Source: Pisolithus tinctorius (lineage: Eukaryota > Basidiomycota > Agaricomycetes > Boletales > Pisolithaceae). Taken from it: DNA of 64,000 nt. The translations under genes were made by a program, and so were the position numbers. Positions 1-9,402 of the stretch are shown one piece after another (position 1 is the first letter of the stretch; each line of letters begins with the position of its first letter). Where the stretch lies: the NCBI GenBank assembly GCA_024663395.1, contig JANFAH010000025.1, positions 62,001 through 126,000 of the forward strand. Reading direction: 5' to 3'. The notes under the pieces are model-generated. The model was not told the origin of the DNA. It saw only the letters and a list, made by a program, of their open reading frames with translations, and did no database searches.

Positions 1-139
1 TATCTTGTCTGGGAGGCGAGGGCAAAGAGGGATATTGCAATGGATAAGGATAGCACTGGATGGGCAACGACGGCCGTGGATTAACCGATATCCAAGGTGG
101 GGATGGCGTGTTGGGTACACTGAATGTGTCGGTCCTCAT
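1..139 (-). CDS. Alpha/beta-hydrolase paralogue, copy C (5' part of exon 1 only)
   Basis: Reading the minus strand from an ATG at 139 gives about 46 in-frame residues that align with the N-termini of the two complete alpha/beta-hydrolase genes at 17515-19202 and 23346-25063. The shared landmarks are the opening M-x-T-x-T/C-x-SVP and the PSLPSPPRQD motif at the window edge. The gene continues to the left of the window, so its catalytic part cannot be seen. The middle of this exon is more diverged than in the other two copies. A TATA-like motif sits about 45 bp upstream, as in the others. Identity as the third family member is well supported; whether the gene is functional is unknown. Confidence 0.7.
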   Translation of the reverse strand, partial: MRTDTFSVPNTPSPPWISVNPRPSLPIQCYPYPLQYPSLPSPPRQD

Positions 140-834
140 CCTGGACTACCGGTCAACGGAACAACATGTGAGATCTGTCATTATATAGGAGACCGCCCCA
201 TGGTGTGCGTACTTGAGGTTATCGAGCAAAAGTCTGCCTTTGCCTCAAAACTAAAGCACTTAGTCTAAAAACGCTTAAGTTTGGACCGTGACAGATGGCT
301 GGCGAGTTTGAAAACTTCCCCGTACATTATTTTGGGGATTTGCTTAGGCGGTGGTGCCAACCTTCACAGTGCCTTTCCAAGTTGGTCCGCCCGGTCCGAG
401 AGATGTGCTAACATCGAGATTCAGCTCCTACATATTGATAAGTAAGCCCATCCAAACGCCGAACTTCTCAAGCCGAATTTTACAAGACAAAACGCACCAA
501 CATCACATAGCTTTGCTCTTCCAAGTTACCAATAGAGGCCATATACTCAGCACTACAAACGCTGGTCACTGGGACATTCATGGACCTATATGTTGTGGAG
601 GATGAAAGCTTCTTGCCAGGCGGGTCAGAGCAATGACAGGGCCTGCAGGGGGTTTAATCCCGACGTGGTTAGCAATGCGTGAAGCCGGCGATCTGGAACA
701 TCGCAAGTCAAATCCACCTTGAAGGGCGCATCCCGTGACGACGGAATCGATGCCTTACTTATCGCAGCGAACCAGAAGCGCCGCCTGTGTTTTCTTCGGT
801 TCCACCATAAATGGTCGCGCGACTATCAGCTTTT
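140..834. repeat. Duplicated 5' flank of the hydrolase gene, copy C
   Basis: This stretch aligns with 19203-19640 and 25064-25480 (shared landmarks: the TATA region, the 'caatgacag..cctgcagg' segment and the 'taatgaacggtcgcg'-like segment). No convincing gene lies in it. The CACTA-like element is inserted at its right end. Confidence 0.6.
180..187 (-). promoter_or_regulatory. TATA-like box of hydrolase copy C
   Basis: TATATAAT on the minus strand, about 41-48 bp upstream of the ATG at 139. The same motif and spacing occur in both other hydrolase copies. Confidence 0.5.
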
Positions 835-1643
835 CACTGTAAAAAGTAAAATCACTAAAATCAAGTGTCCAAGTCACCTTTAATGAGTGTCAGAGCAGCT
901 GAAAATCAGTGTCAGTCATTGAACTTCAGTGTTTTTATGTGACACTGAAGTGCCCATTCGGCCTACTAAAAAACAGTGTCCTAACCACTGAAAAATAAGT
1001 GTTTCTATCACTGAAAAATGGTGTCCTTTTCATTGAATAAAAATGTTCTATGTGCTGGTTAACAGCATCATGTATCATGTAGTACTACCATCTACTACTA
1101 TGGCACGCTCTAATGTGATTATGTAAGCAGGCTAGACATTGCATCAGGGTTTTACACTCACCAACTTTTTTTTTCAGGAGAAGTGGCCTGGTTCGGTCTC
1201 GAACTTAGGACCTTCAAGGAACTGGGGATGATACATTACCACTGCACCACCAGTGCTTGCAATTAGAGGTGCATCTTTACTACTTAGCCACTCAGTCAAA
1301 TTTTGAATCCCGCTTCTAACTCCGACAGCCTCATTGCTCACAATCTGACTCGCAGTGGACCGGCCCCTACCAATATTGGAACTCCGATTCTATCTCCGAC
1401 CACATGCACGAATTCAAACTCCGACTAATTAGGTTTGAATTCATAATCCCTAGCTATTAATGGGGACACTGATTTTTCGTGTCCGACATTGAAAATCAAG
1501 TGCACAAATTGCGGCATCCATAAAATCATTGTCCGACTGATGACACTGAAAAGACGTGTCCCTGACTTCAGCGTCACAGACACTGACTTTGTTCACATCA
1601 GTGTCTGTGACACTGTTTTTTAGTGATTTTACTTTTTACAGTG
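835..1643. mobile_element. CACTA-like non-autonomous DNA element (809 bp)
   Basis: The element has perfect 26-bp terminal inverted repeats that begin CACTGTAAAAAG at both ends and are flanked by TTT on each side (832-834 and 1644-1646), a possible 3-bp target duplication. Both sub-terminal regions are packed with short direct and inverted copies of a CAGTGTC/GACACTGA-type motif (about 860-1030 and 1465-1615). The CACTG/CACTA start, 3-bp duplication and sub-terminal repeats are the known hallmarks of the CACTA (EnSpm) superfamily. It has no transposase frame, so it would need a transposase in trans. Confidence 0.8.
1166..1262 (-). repeat. tRNA-derived SINE-like sequence inside the CACTA-like element
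   Basis: On the minus strand there is an A-box-like TGGTGCAGTGG (1239-1249) and a B-box-like AGTTCGAGACC (1195-1205), spaced as in a tRNA, followed by a run of nine A (T run at 1166-1174). The acceptor stem pairs only partly, so this is not a functional tRNA. It looks like a SINE head plus A-tail that inserted into, or was captured by, the larger element. Confidence 0.5.
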
Positions 1644-2257
1644 TTTGCAAAACATATTCTGTCACCTGGAAGACAAAAAACGACTACTCACCAAGCAGTG
1701 CAACGATGCACGGTGGTTCTTTCCGCCAAGTGAAAACGACCCGTCAAGAGAATTTCGCAAATATGCTGCAAAATTCGCGGTATATAACCACACTTATGCC
1801 CAGCATTTCCCCTCGATAGACTGGCGCCCGCTACGGCATGGAACTTGAGAAGCTGCCTGCTCCAGCAATACGGGCCCCGAAGGTGCCTAATGATGATTAC
1901 GTAACCACATCGCACTCCGTCGACCGCCTTGACCTGCTGTGATTGTCTGCCTGCGATGCATGACGACGACTCAGGCCTATCTATGTATTTACCCGCGTTC
2001 CTCTTGTGCAGGTGAGCGATGGCGGTTACGTAGGTCGCTCTGTCTCCATCTGCAAAACTACGCGAGCAAGTGAGCAGGTTATACCACTCCCCATTTAGAA
2101 TTTCTCCATTTAGCTCGCTTGTGAATTATGAGAAGTGTACGGCCTATTTACCACGGCCTTATCGAGATCCCAGCGCCGATGTCATCTTATCAATGTTGAC
2201 ATTGGAGACAAGAACACTGATTATCATGTGTAGTACTAGTCATAGATCGTTACGAGC
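1644..2257. other. No gene seen; dispersed-repeat remnant
   Basis: 1876-2060 aligns with 21063-21330 (the shared stretch around 'cctaatgatgattac' and 'gatgcatgacgacgactca'), the left edge of tandem block B. The rest shows nothing I can name; short open frames here are not conserved between the copies. Confidence 0.5.
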
Positions 2258-3789
2258 TTATGTACACTGTGAATAGTGTTCTACGAGTTCCCTTCCACGC
2301 GCCAAAATGCTAGCAGTAGATTCTGAGAAACGGTTTAGTGTAGTAATAGGTCCTTCGCTCCTAAGGACCTGAATACGTCGGAGGGCATTATTGTAGTGAG
2401 GTTCGTATGTATCTGCCTTGAACTCAGCCTCACGGCCCCTGACGAGGTTTGTGAGCCCCCACCGAATGATGGTGACGGTGAAGGCGATAAGACGATCGAG
2501 ATTTTCAGTGTCGGGGGGGATGACGGACAACAGTTTGCGACAAGGCGAGAATACGGCTTCGTGAATGATGGTGCTCACGGCGCAGCAGTTGAAGAAGCCG
2601 GACACCGTTTGTCCTGTTGGAAGCTACCAAAAACATTAGTCCGCCATAAAGGCACATGGGGAAAGACGTACCAGAACTTCTTCGTCGACAAAATCCCATC
2701 CGACGAGGAGGGGTTCCACACTGGTTCTCCATGTCTCAGCGGTCCGAGTCGTATGTGGCGCATCAATGGGCATGCGCAAATTATACGAGTCCTTGAGAGT
2801 TAATCGAGCGACGGTCTTGAACGTACTGGTGACCTCGTGAAGCGTATGTCTTGCATTATCGCGGAATGTCTTCATGTTTTTCTTTGAATCCAACCAAGCT
2901 CCTATTCCGTGTTAGTAATGAGTCGTACCTGGTATCCGGTACTCACTGCCTGAGGACCCGAATATGCCTTCCGCAAGACGAATCGCTAAGTCTTCGATGT
3001 ACTTGGAATCGGCAGTCGTCCGTATTGGTTGCTCCATCATGAAGTATCGACGAAGTTCTTTCTTGGCTTCGTCCTTGAAGCGCTTCACGACGTAGTCAGG
3101 GATACGCGTAGTTGCAGTTGGCTGGAGATCGATGGGGACTAACGTCGGGGTGTTGGCTGCAGGGGGATCGTCGGTGGGGAGGACGGGTAAACGGACGCGC
3201 TTGGTCGGCCGGGTTGAGTTTTGAACTGGTCGTTCCCTATCCGGGACGATGTGAATACGGTCAAATTCCTCACCTCTGGCAACTTCCCCCCGCCGGTTTG
3301 GCCTGTCCCCTGCCATCGCAACGTGAGCAGAAAATACTCTGTCACGTGGCATCCGTGACTGTGTGCTGCGGGTGGAAATCACCAGTTCCAGGTGACGTGG
3401 GTTTTCGGTAAGTTGTTCGATCTCACGAGGTGCGAAGATCGACGATGGATCGAACAGAGATGCGGGAGGATAGCTGATATCCATCGACGGCGGGTGATAG
3501 ACGTTCACTGACGGGGGATGATTCGACGGCGGGTGATAGACGTTCGCTGACGGGGGATGATAGATGGTTGTCGATGGGGGATGATACGTGGTATTTATCG
3601 TGCTAACGTTGTAACAATCGGTTCGAGTGTCGAGCTCTGAGGGAACATGGTGGCTGGTGTCAAGACCATCGCGACTTCCTTCGCCCTGGCCAGTCACTTC
3701 CAAGTATCCCTGTGATAGAACGTTCGTTAGTTAGTGAATCGGTGGGGTCTATCAAAGCTTACCTCGTCTCTGAAAACTGGCCAATCCAT
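2258..3789 (-). CDS. DUF6532-like protein, 461 aa, four exons
   Basis: Model: exons 3789-3763, 3709-2947, 2901-2672 and 2623-2258; all phases agree and the introns start GTAAGC, GTGAGT and GTACGT. Exon 1 encodes only nine residues (MDWPVFRDE). The N-terminal third carries tandem YHPPS repeats (about residues 48-80) and a basic KRVRLP stretch. The C-terminal ~230 residues are predicted helical and resemble the DUF6532 domain common in Agaricomycetes; the assignment is from memory of its pattern (a WLDSKKNMKTFRDNARH-like start and a FFNCCAVSTIIHEAVF core), not from a search. Its biochemical function is unknown. It lies just downstream of another minus-strand gene and next to a Plavaka transposase, so it may be transposon cargo. 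The intron phases give a complete reading frame with no lesions. Confidence 0.75.
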
Positions 3790-4000
3790 GGTGGTGGGAG
3801 CGACGGAAGAGGGAAGAAACTGGATTGAGGCACACGAGATATCGTTTGATCATCATATATCAAATGGAGGGGAAATAATACATTTGGGGCACTACATAGC
3901 CACATTTTCGAGTAGGTGAACGGCAGAGCTACTGCAAGGCGATCAGCTAATGTTCGTAAATAAAGTGTGCAGGCCTCACCTTTCATTTCCGAGTCATCAG

Positions 4001-5096
4001 TTATGTGCTATCTACTGGACCCATAAGGCCATCCTTGCTGTCATTCACACCCGACTCCGCATATCTGTCACTGGCATCGCAATCTGATGAGCCATCGAAC
4101 TCGCTTGACGAGTCGTGAACATGGCATTGCACTTCCTCTTCAAGTTGATCGAGCTGGGTGTTCGTAGTCTGAAACGTCATAATATCCTCGTTGTACGCCT
4201 CACGGCCGAAGGCTAGGAAGTTCTCCGCATCGTCTATTTCCGCCGCATGATCCAGATCCACATCACCTTGTCCATCCCCCAGATACTCCCCATACTTCTT
4301 ACAGTCGGCTTGATAGATATATTTCATAAAATTGCTGTAGTGCTCAGCTTCCCTGAGCTCCCAGGCTGAGGACAGCGCTCGATAGTGCCTAGTCTCGCGA
4401 CCTGCATGTTTCATCAAGACCGCCTCTTTTATCGCCACGTCTGGAAGGTCCTTGATACCGTTGCGAAAAAGGAATTTCCCCTGTGAGGCAATGAATTAGG
4501 ATTCCACGATGTTAGAAAGAGCAAGGAAGTAATACATCTCTAGCATCGTTCGGGTGAATAACTCCTGCTCCTCCTCTCAGGGACTTCCTCGCAAAGCGGA
4601 GCTCCAAAGCCTCCCCAATGTCCGGCTTGGGATAAGGTGAAAACTTTATGCGAGCAATCCTTGCAGTCTGCGGACCCCTCCCTGTGGTTCTCTCTGGAGC
4701 CATAGTGGCGTTGGGAGTGTCCTCGGGGCTGCCAGGCGACGATGGAGCAATGCTTGAGGGCGGGGGGGAGGAAAGTTGACTGCTGAGTGGGGCCAGATAA
4801 GCACTGCATGAAAGAGGTGATGAGGGCTGAGTGCTACATGGGGAGGACCCGAGGGGTTTGCGAAAACTGGATCGCATTGATACAGGAGTCGTGGGGGGTT
4901 CAGCTTGAATCATAAGAGGCAGTACTTCCTCGATCTGCGGCTGGCTCTGGTGGGCAATTGCAGAGGTGCAAGTTGGTCGGAGTTTGAAGGACTTAGCAAA
5001 ATTTCTACACTCATGAGCCACGGACTGGTCACGGAGTCTGCCTGTCTTTGAGTTACAATGACAGATACAGGATACATACCGCCAGAACTGGCTCAT
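4001..5096 (-). CDS. Unknown protein with Pro/Ser-rich N-terminus and acidic C-terminus
   Basis: Two exons are clear: one ending at 4536 (donor GTATTA) and 4480-4001; the frame is continuous across the 55-nt intron. The encoded protein has a low-complexity Pro/Ser region, then a basic stretch (TTGRGPQTARIARIKF), then a helical segment (HYRALSSAWELREAEHYSNF) and an acidic tail. I recognise no domain. The start is uncertain. The ATG at 5096 overlaps head-to-head with the likely Plavaka ATG at 5058, a possible extra intron starts GTATGT near 5080, and an internal ATG at 4913 would avoid the overlap. The gene shares a divergent promoter region with the transposase, which fits a two-gene transposon, but this is inference. 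Confidence 0.5.
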
Positions 5097-7752
5097 ATCT
5101 CGGAAGTTCCGAATCCTGGAAGGTTAGTATTGACGATATTGACTCAGTTTCTACTTACAAGAGTTCTAGATATCGGTGTCCAAACGTAGCTTGCGAAGTG
5201 TTCTTCGAGACCCATGATATGTTGATCCAGCATATCAGGACGTGTTATCCACTCGTTCCATTTCATTCCTTGACAGCACAAGATGCTCGTCTAGCTTCAT
5301 TTGGTCAATCTTCGCACTCAAGGGCTAGGTACCACGAACGATCAGGGTATACTTTCGGGAACGAACCAAATACATTCGAGCAGTTTCACGGTGGTCCTTT
5401 AAAGCAAGAGCGAGAGATCAATGTGTACTATCCATTTCAGTCTCGGGCAGAATGGTCTTTAGCCAAGTTTCTCGTGGAGAACCTTACACAAACTCAGATC
5501 AAGAGATTCCTCGCTTTGCCCTGGGTACTACTGGTTTTACCTCAATAAACCATATCTCACTTATTTTCCTTAGTTCCATGATAATCCCCGGCCATCCTTT
5601 ACTTCAGTAGAAGAATTGCTCGGGTGGATGGATACCCTTCCCTCAGGGCCAAAGTGGCGGAGTACCGTTCTAGAAGTCGAAGGTTACAAAACAACTGATT
5701 CTATACAGCTGATTTGGCATGACGCAGAGGAGGTCGCAAGGTCCTTGTTTGGAAACCCTATCTTTGGTGCCGATATGATGTTTGATCCTATTCTGATCAC
5801 CAATGCTCTTGGACAGGAGTACGGTGAATGGTTCTCAGCGCACGAAGCCCATCGCATCCAAGTATGTTCATAGAGCGATACAACTTCACTACGGAAACTA
5901 ACAATGGTCTTCTGTTAGGATTCCCTTCCGGAGGGTGCCACAATCGTACCTATTCTCGCCGCATCCGACAAGACTCCTGTGACAAGGATGACCGGAGGAC
6001 TAGAAATGCATCCCCTCTTAATCAGTATCGGCAATATTCCAGGGAACATCTGCATGGCAGCCACCTCACATTCATGGAGATGTGTCGCGTTCATGCCGAT
6101 ACCGAAGTTTGATGTCCCTAAGGGAAACCAAACGATCCTGCAAACGCGCGTCTGGCACAAATGTGTTGATATCATCACCGCGGGCCTGAAACGTGTTGCA
6201 GAGATTGGAACCATGATGCCGGACCCCCATGGATACCGACGCTATTGTTTCATGCCACTAGTGGCATGGACCGCTGACCTCCCTGAACAGCTAATGATCG
6301 CATGCGTCTCCAAAAGCGCTTCCCCTGTCACGGAAGCAACCCATAAGCAGTTCGGCGACAGTCACTCCCATTCATCTCGTACAGGCGATCTCACTCTCCA
6401 GCGCATCGAACAAGTCGCTCGGGGTACTCACCCGTGGAATAATCTGAGCTGCTTTCAAAGAGAGGCGAAGACGATACAGCTTAGCGGTGTCCACCTTCCA
6501 TTTTGGAGAAACTGGCCGTTTGCGGACCCCTCCATCTTCCTTCTGCCCGAAATCCTTCATACATGCCACAAGTTTTTCTTCGACCATGTCCTTTCATGGT
6601 GTAGAGAGTTACTTGAGGACGACCTCGATGCGCGATTCAAGTGTCACCACAAACGCGTTGCGGTGAGGCACTTTGCGGGTGGTGTTTCACACATCAAGCA
6701 AATGACGGGCAGAGAACACCGCGACATCCAGCGTACCATTGTTCCCATGATCGCCGGTTGTGTACCCCCACGGTTCCTCCGTGCCATACGTGCTATTATC
6801 AGTTTCATATACCAGGCACAGAGTCCCATACACACAGACGCTTCCGTGAAGGAAATGGAATCATCGCTGCAGGAATTCCATGCGCACAAGGATGCCATTA
6901 TCGAGGCGAACGCCAGAAAGACAAGATCAGCTGGTACCAAAAATGACTTCCACATTCCGAAGTTGGAGCTTTTTCACAGCTTCGCAGCGGCGATTCGTAA
7001 TAACGGTGGACTAATACAATATACTGCAGACGTCAGCGAACGCCTTCTTATCACCCACTGCAAGCGTCCATTCGAACGTACTAACAAGAATAAAGACTTC
7101 GCAGAACAAGTCATCCGATTACTCGATCGCGAAGAATCTATGCGGCAGTTTGATGTATACTCGTTGATACGCTCGAGTAACATACCCCTCATCAATGCTG
7201 TTTCCATGGAAGAGGAAGAAATCGCTGCAACAGATCCAACGTTCGCATGGGTAGGGCGTGTCCTACCTGAGGAGCAATGGCAACTCCATGGTCCCCGCCC
7301 GGTCCGCAATTACTTTGCTGATGGCATTCTCGCCAATCATACTCAAACCGCCCTCCACATCACGTCACGCTCGGATGAAACTAATCAGTCGCTGAACAAC
7401 ATCGCTGAACAATATCAGCTCCCCTACTTTCAAGACCGTTATTTAGAATTTCTTCAATCCCATTCCCTTGACCTCCAGTTTGACATTTGTACTTTCGATC
7501 ATATTGCTGTGTGGCATAAGCTCCGCGTTCAGCTGCACTCCACATTCCGCGATTCTATGATTCTTCCGAGTCAAGTTGTTCGGGCATTGCGCCCCTCTCA
7601 GGATTTCCTGTATGGATGCTATGACGTTGTTTTAATCAGCCCCTCAAATGACAGTGCGTAGCTTTCACATGTGCGTTGATCTGTATTAATACGTGTACCG
7701 CGTACAGCTGCCAGTTATGTTGCACAAGTTCGCACTATTTTCCAGCCTCGTG
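5058..7752 (+). pseudogene. Plavaka-type transposase, 5' part, interrupted by an LTR retrotransposon
   Basis: Exons read 5058-5122, 5164-5524, 5574-5861, 5919-7653 and 7708 onward; the last exon is broken at 7752 by the LTR element and resumes at 14599. Joined across the insertion with one copy of the target duplication removed, the frame is 947 codons with no stop, close to the usual Plavaka length. Visible features are an N-terminal Cys/His zinc-finger-like motif (YRCPNVAC..H..C), the DSLPEGATIVPIL..SDKTPV segment, the LLISIGNI and FMPIPKFD motifs of the family, and a long helical C-terminal half. Plavaka proteins are CACTA-related DDE transposases of fungi. The splice acceptor at 5163 (GAG) is unusual, so the first exon is the least certain. 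No terminal inverted repeats of the parent element were found. Confidence 0.8.
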
Positions 7753-8203
7753 TGTTACGTTTCGCCCCTAACTTTTCCTTCTTTGATGTACGTTTACCTT
7801 GTTTGGGATCCGTTGGACTTAGTTTCCTTTTTGAGCCGTCTTCTCTCTGATCCGACGGCTCTCTATTTCCACCACTAGCGTTACTACCTCGTTACATGCT
7901 TAGGACATGTGTCGTCATTGTTCAACCAATGGCGTAGTTACCTCGTTACATGCGGACGCCTCATGGTCCATTTCTGTGTAGTATTTAAACTGCCGGCTCA
8001 AGTACTGGAACCCCAGACTTGAGCTGCTCAATCATACGCAGCGTTCTCAGAACTTCGCCCTCAGTGTCCCTCACAAGGACCACTCTTACCGGCATTGCCT
8101 CAAATCCTCTGTCGTTTACAGAGGTTACTGCAGCCGTTGCTCAGTAGAAACCTTAGTCTGCGTTTGAGCTCTCCCTACGTCTTGACTTCGGTCGAGCGTA
8201 ACA
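7753..8203 (+). repeat. 5' LTR
   Basis: 451 bp, starts TGTTACG and ends CGTAACA, nearly identical to the 3' LTR. It holds a TATA-like box (7982-7989) and the inferred transcription start near 8015. Confidence 0.97.
7982..8025 (+). promoter_or_regulatory. LTR core promoter and inferred RNA 5' end
   Basis: TATTTAAA at 7982-7989 is followed 26 bp later by AGACTTGAGCT (8015-8025). That 11-mer is the exact reverse complement of the bases just inside the LTR (8206-8216), so the mRNA probably starts at 8015. The start site is inferred from this complementarity and the TATA spacing. Confidence 0.7.
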
Positions 8204-8205
8204 AA

Positions 8206-8216
8206 AGCTCAAGTCT
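8206..8216 (+). promoter_or_regulatory. Self-priming type primer-binding site
   Basis: AGCTCAAGTCT lies two bases after the 5' LTR and is fully complementary to the inferred first 11 nt of the element's own RNA. In Tf1 and related chromoviruses an 11-nt mRNA 5' end folds back on such a site to prime reverse transcription without a tRNA. I see no adjacent site complementary to a common tRNA 3' end, though I could not search all tRNAs. Confidence 0.7.
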
Positions 8217-8502
8217 ACAGCCTTTGGCCGAATCGGTCACTGCTTAGTGCACCACCACGAACCCCCGAAACAATCGACGTTGGGCGCCGTTGCGACCCAC
8301 TCGCGAAGAATCGTCATCTGACGAAGAACAGGAGAGCACTGTCACAGACACCTCCTCCAACGAACCTGAACAGCCAGATAGAGGTTTCACCTCTGGAATT
8401 CTCTCGAACCTCTTCTCCCAATCACTTGCGTCGCTTGGCACCCCCATTCAACCAAGCCCCCCACCACTCTTCCCTACCCCGCCGCCCCCACCACAGATTA
8501 CG

Positions 8503-9402
8503 ATGTCTGGCTCATCGTCGAAGGCACCGGTTGGCAATGCCACCAAAGCCACTGAACTGAAGATTGGTGCTCCGTCGGATTTTGATGGAAACCAGAAGAA
8601 CGCCATGAGTTGGCTGTACTCCGTACAGACCTATCTCTTGGTAAACGAAGAACTATACGACACTGACACCAAGAAGGTGGTCTACGCCTTGTCGTATATG
8701 AAGAAAGATGTCGCCCGTTCCTGGGCCGCCACCTTCCAGAAAACCTCTCTGGAAAAGAACCCCCCAAGTTTCGGCACCTTTGCCGATTTTATAAAAGATT
8801 TCAAAGCATCGTTCACCTCCGCCGACACCGCAGGAACCGCCATTGCCAAACTACGAACCCTGAAACAAAAAGATTCGGTAGAACAATATATCACCGACTT
8901 CCGAACTGCTGCAGCCGACTCAACCATCACAGAGGATGTTGCCTTGATCGAGTTCTTCTCTCAAGGACTTAAACCCTTCATCGCAAACAGGATTCACATG
9001 ATGGAGACCACTCCCATCAAGATTACCGAGTGGTACACCCAAGCGCAGAAGTTCGACGCTAAATGGAGAAAGGTTAATGAAATCGCGGGAAGAAAAAAAA
9101 AGAAGACGTTCCACCCTAGGAACAATTTTGCCGAAGAAAAAGATCCAAACGCTATGGACGTGGATGGAGTGAGACTCTCCAAAGAAGAACGAGACCGTCA
9201 CATCAAGGAAGGAAGATGTTTCGGTTGTGGAAACAAAGGACACCTCTCCCGAGAATGTCCAGACAAGGGGAAAACTCCCCAAAAGAAAGCAAAAAAGATC
9301 CGCAAAATTGTGGAAGTAGAAGAAAGCGACGATGAAGAAAAAGTCGCTGCCCCATCCATCGCTCTAGTTAACATTGCTAGAGCCCTTGGAAAGGATTTTT
9401 GA
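8503..9402 (+). CDS. gag: Gag polyprotein
   Basis: The first in-frame ATG is at 8503, giving 299 residues; the frame is also open upstream to 8290 but only a TTG is available there. The central part is the typical Ty3/gypsy capsid region (GAPSDFDGNQKNAMSWLYSV; then RSWAATF and SVEQYITDF). A C-terminal CX2CX4HX4C zinc knuckle (C239, C242, H247, C252) binds the genomic RNA. A Lys-rich tail follows. The stop TGA at 9400-9402 overlaps the pol frame, which is -1 relative to gag, so Pol is probably made by programmed -1 frameshifting near the run of five T at 9396-9400. Confidence 0.92.
   Translation: MSGSSSKAPVGNATKATELKIGAPSDFDGNQKNAMSWLYSVQTYLLVNEELYDTDTKKVVYALSYMKKDVARSWAATFQKTSLEKNPPSFGTFADFIKDFKASFTSADTAGTAIAKLRTLKQKDSVEQYITDFRTAAADSTITEDVALIEFFSQGLKPFIANRIHMMETTPIKITEWYTQAQKFDAKWRKVNEIAGRKKKKTFHPRNNFAEEKDPNAMDVDGVRLSKEERDRHIKEGRCFGCGNKGHLSRECPDKGKTPQKKAKKIRKIVEVEESDDEEKVAAPSIALVNIARALGKDF

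Noticed and set aside
1166..1262. Functional tRNA gene
   Set aside because: A- and B-box-like motifs are present, but only five of seven acceptor pairs form and no proper anticodon arm is seen.
8290..8502. Upstream start of gag at 8290
   Set aside because: That codon is TTG; the first ATG in frame is 8503, which also begins the conserved Gag region.
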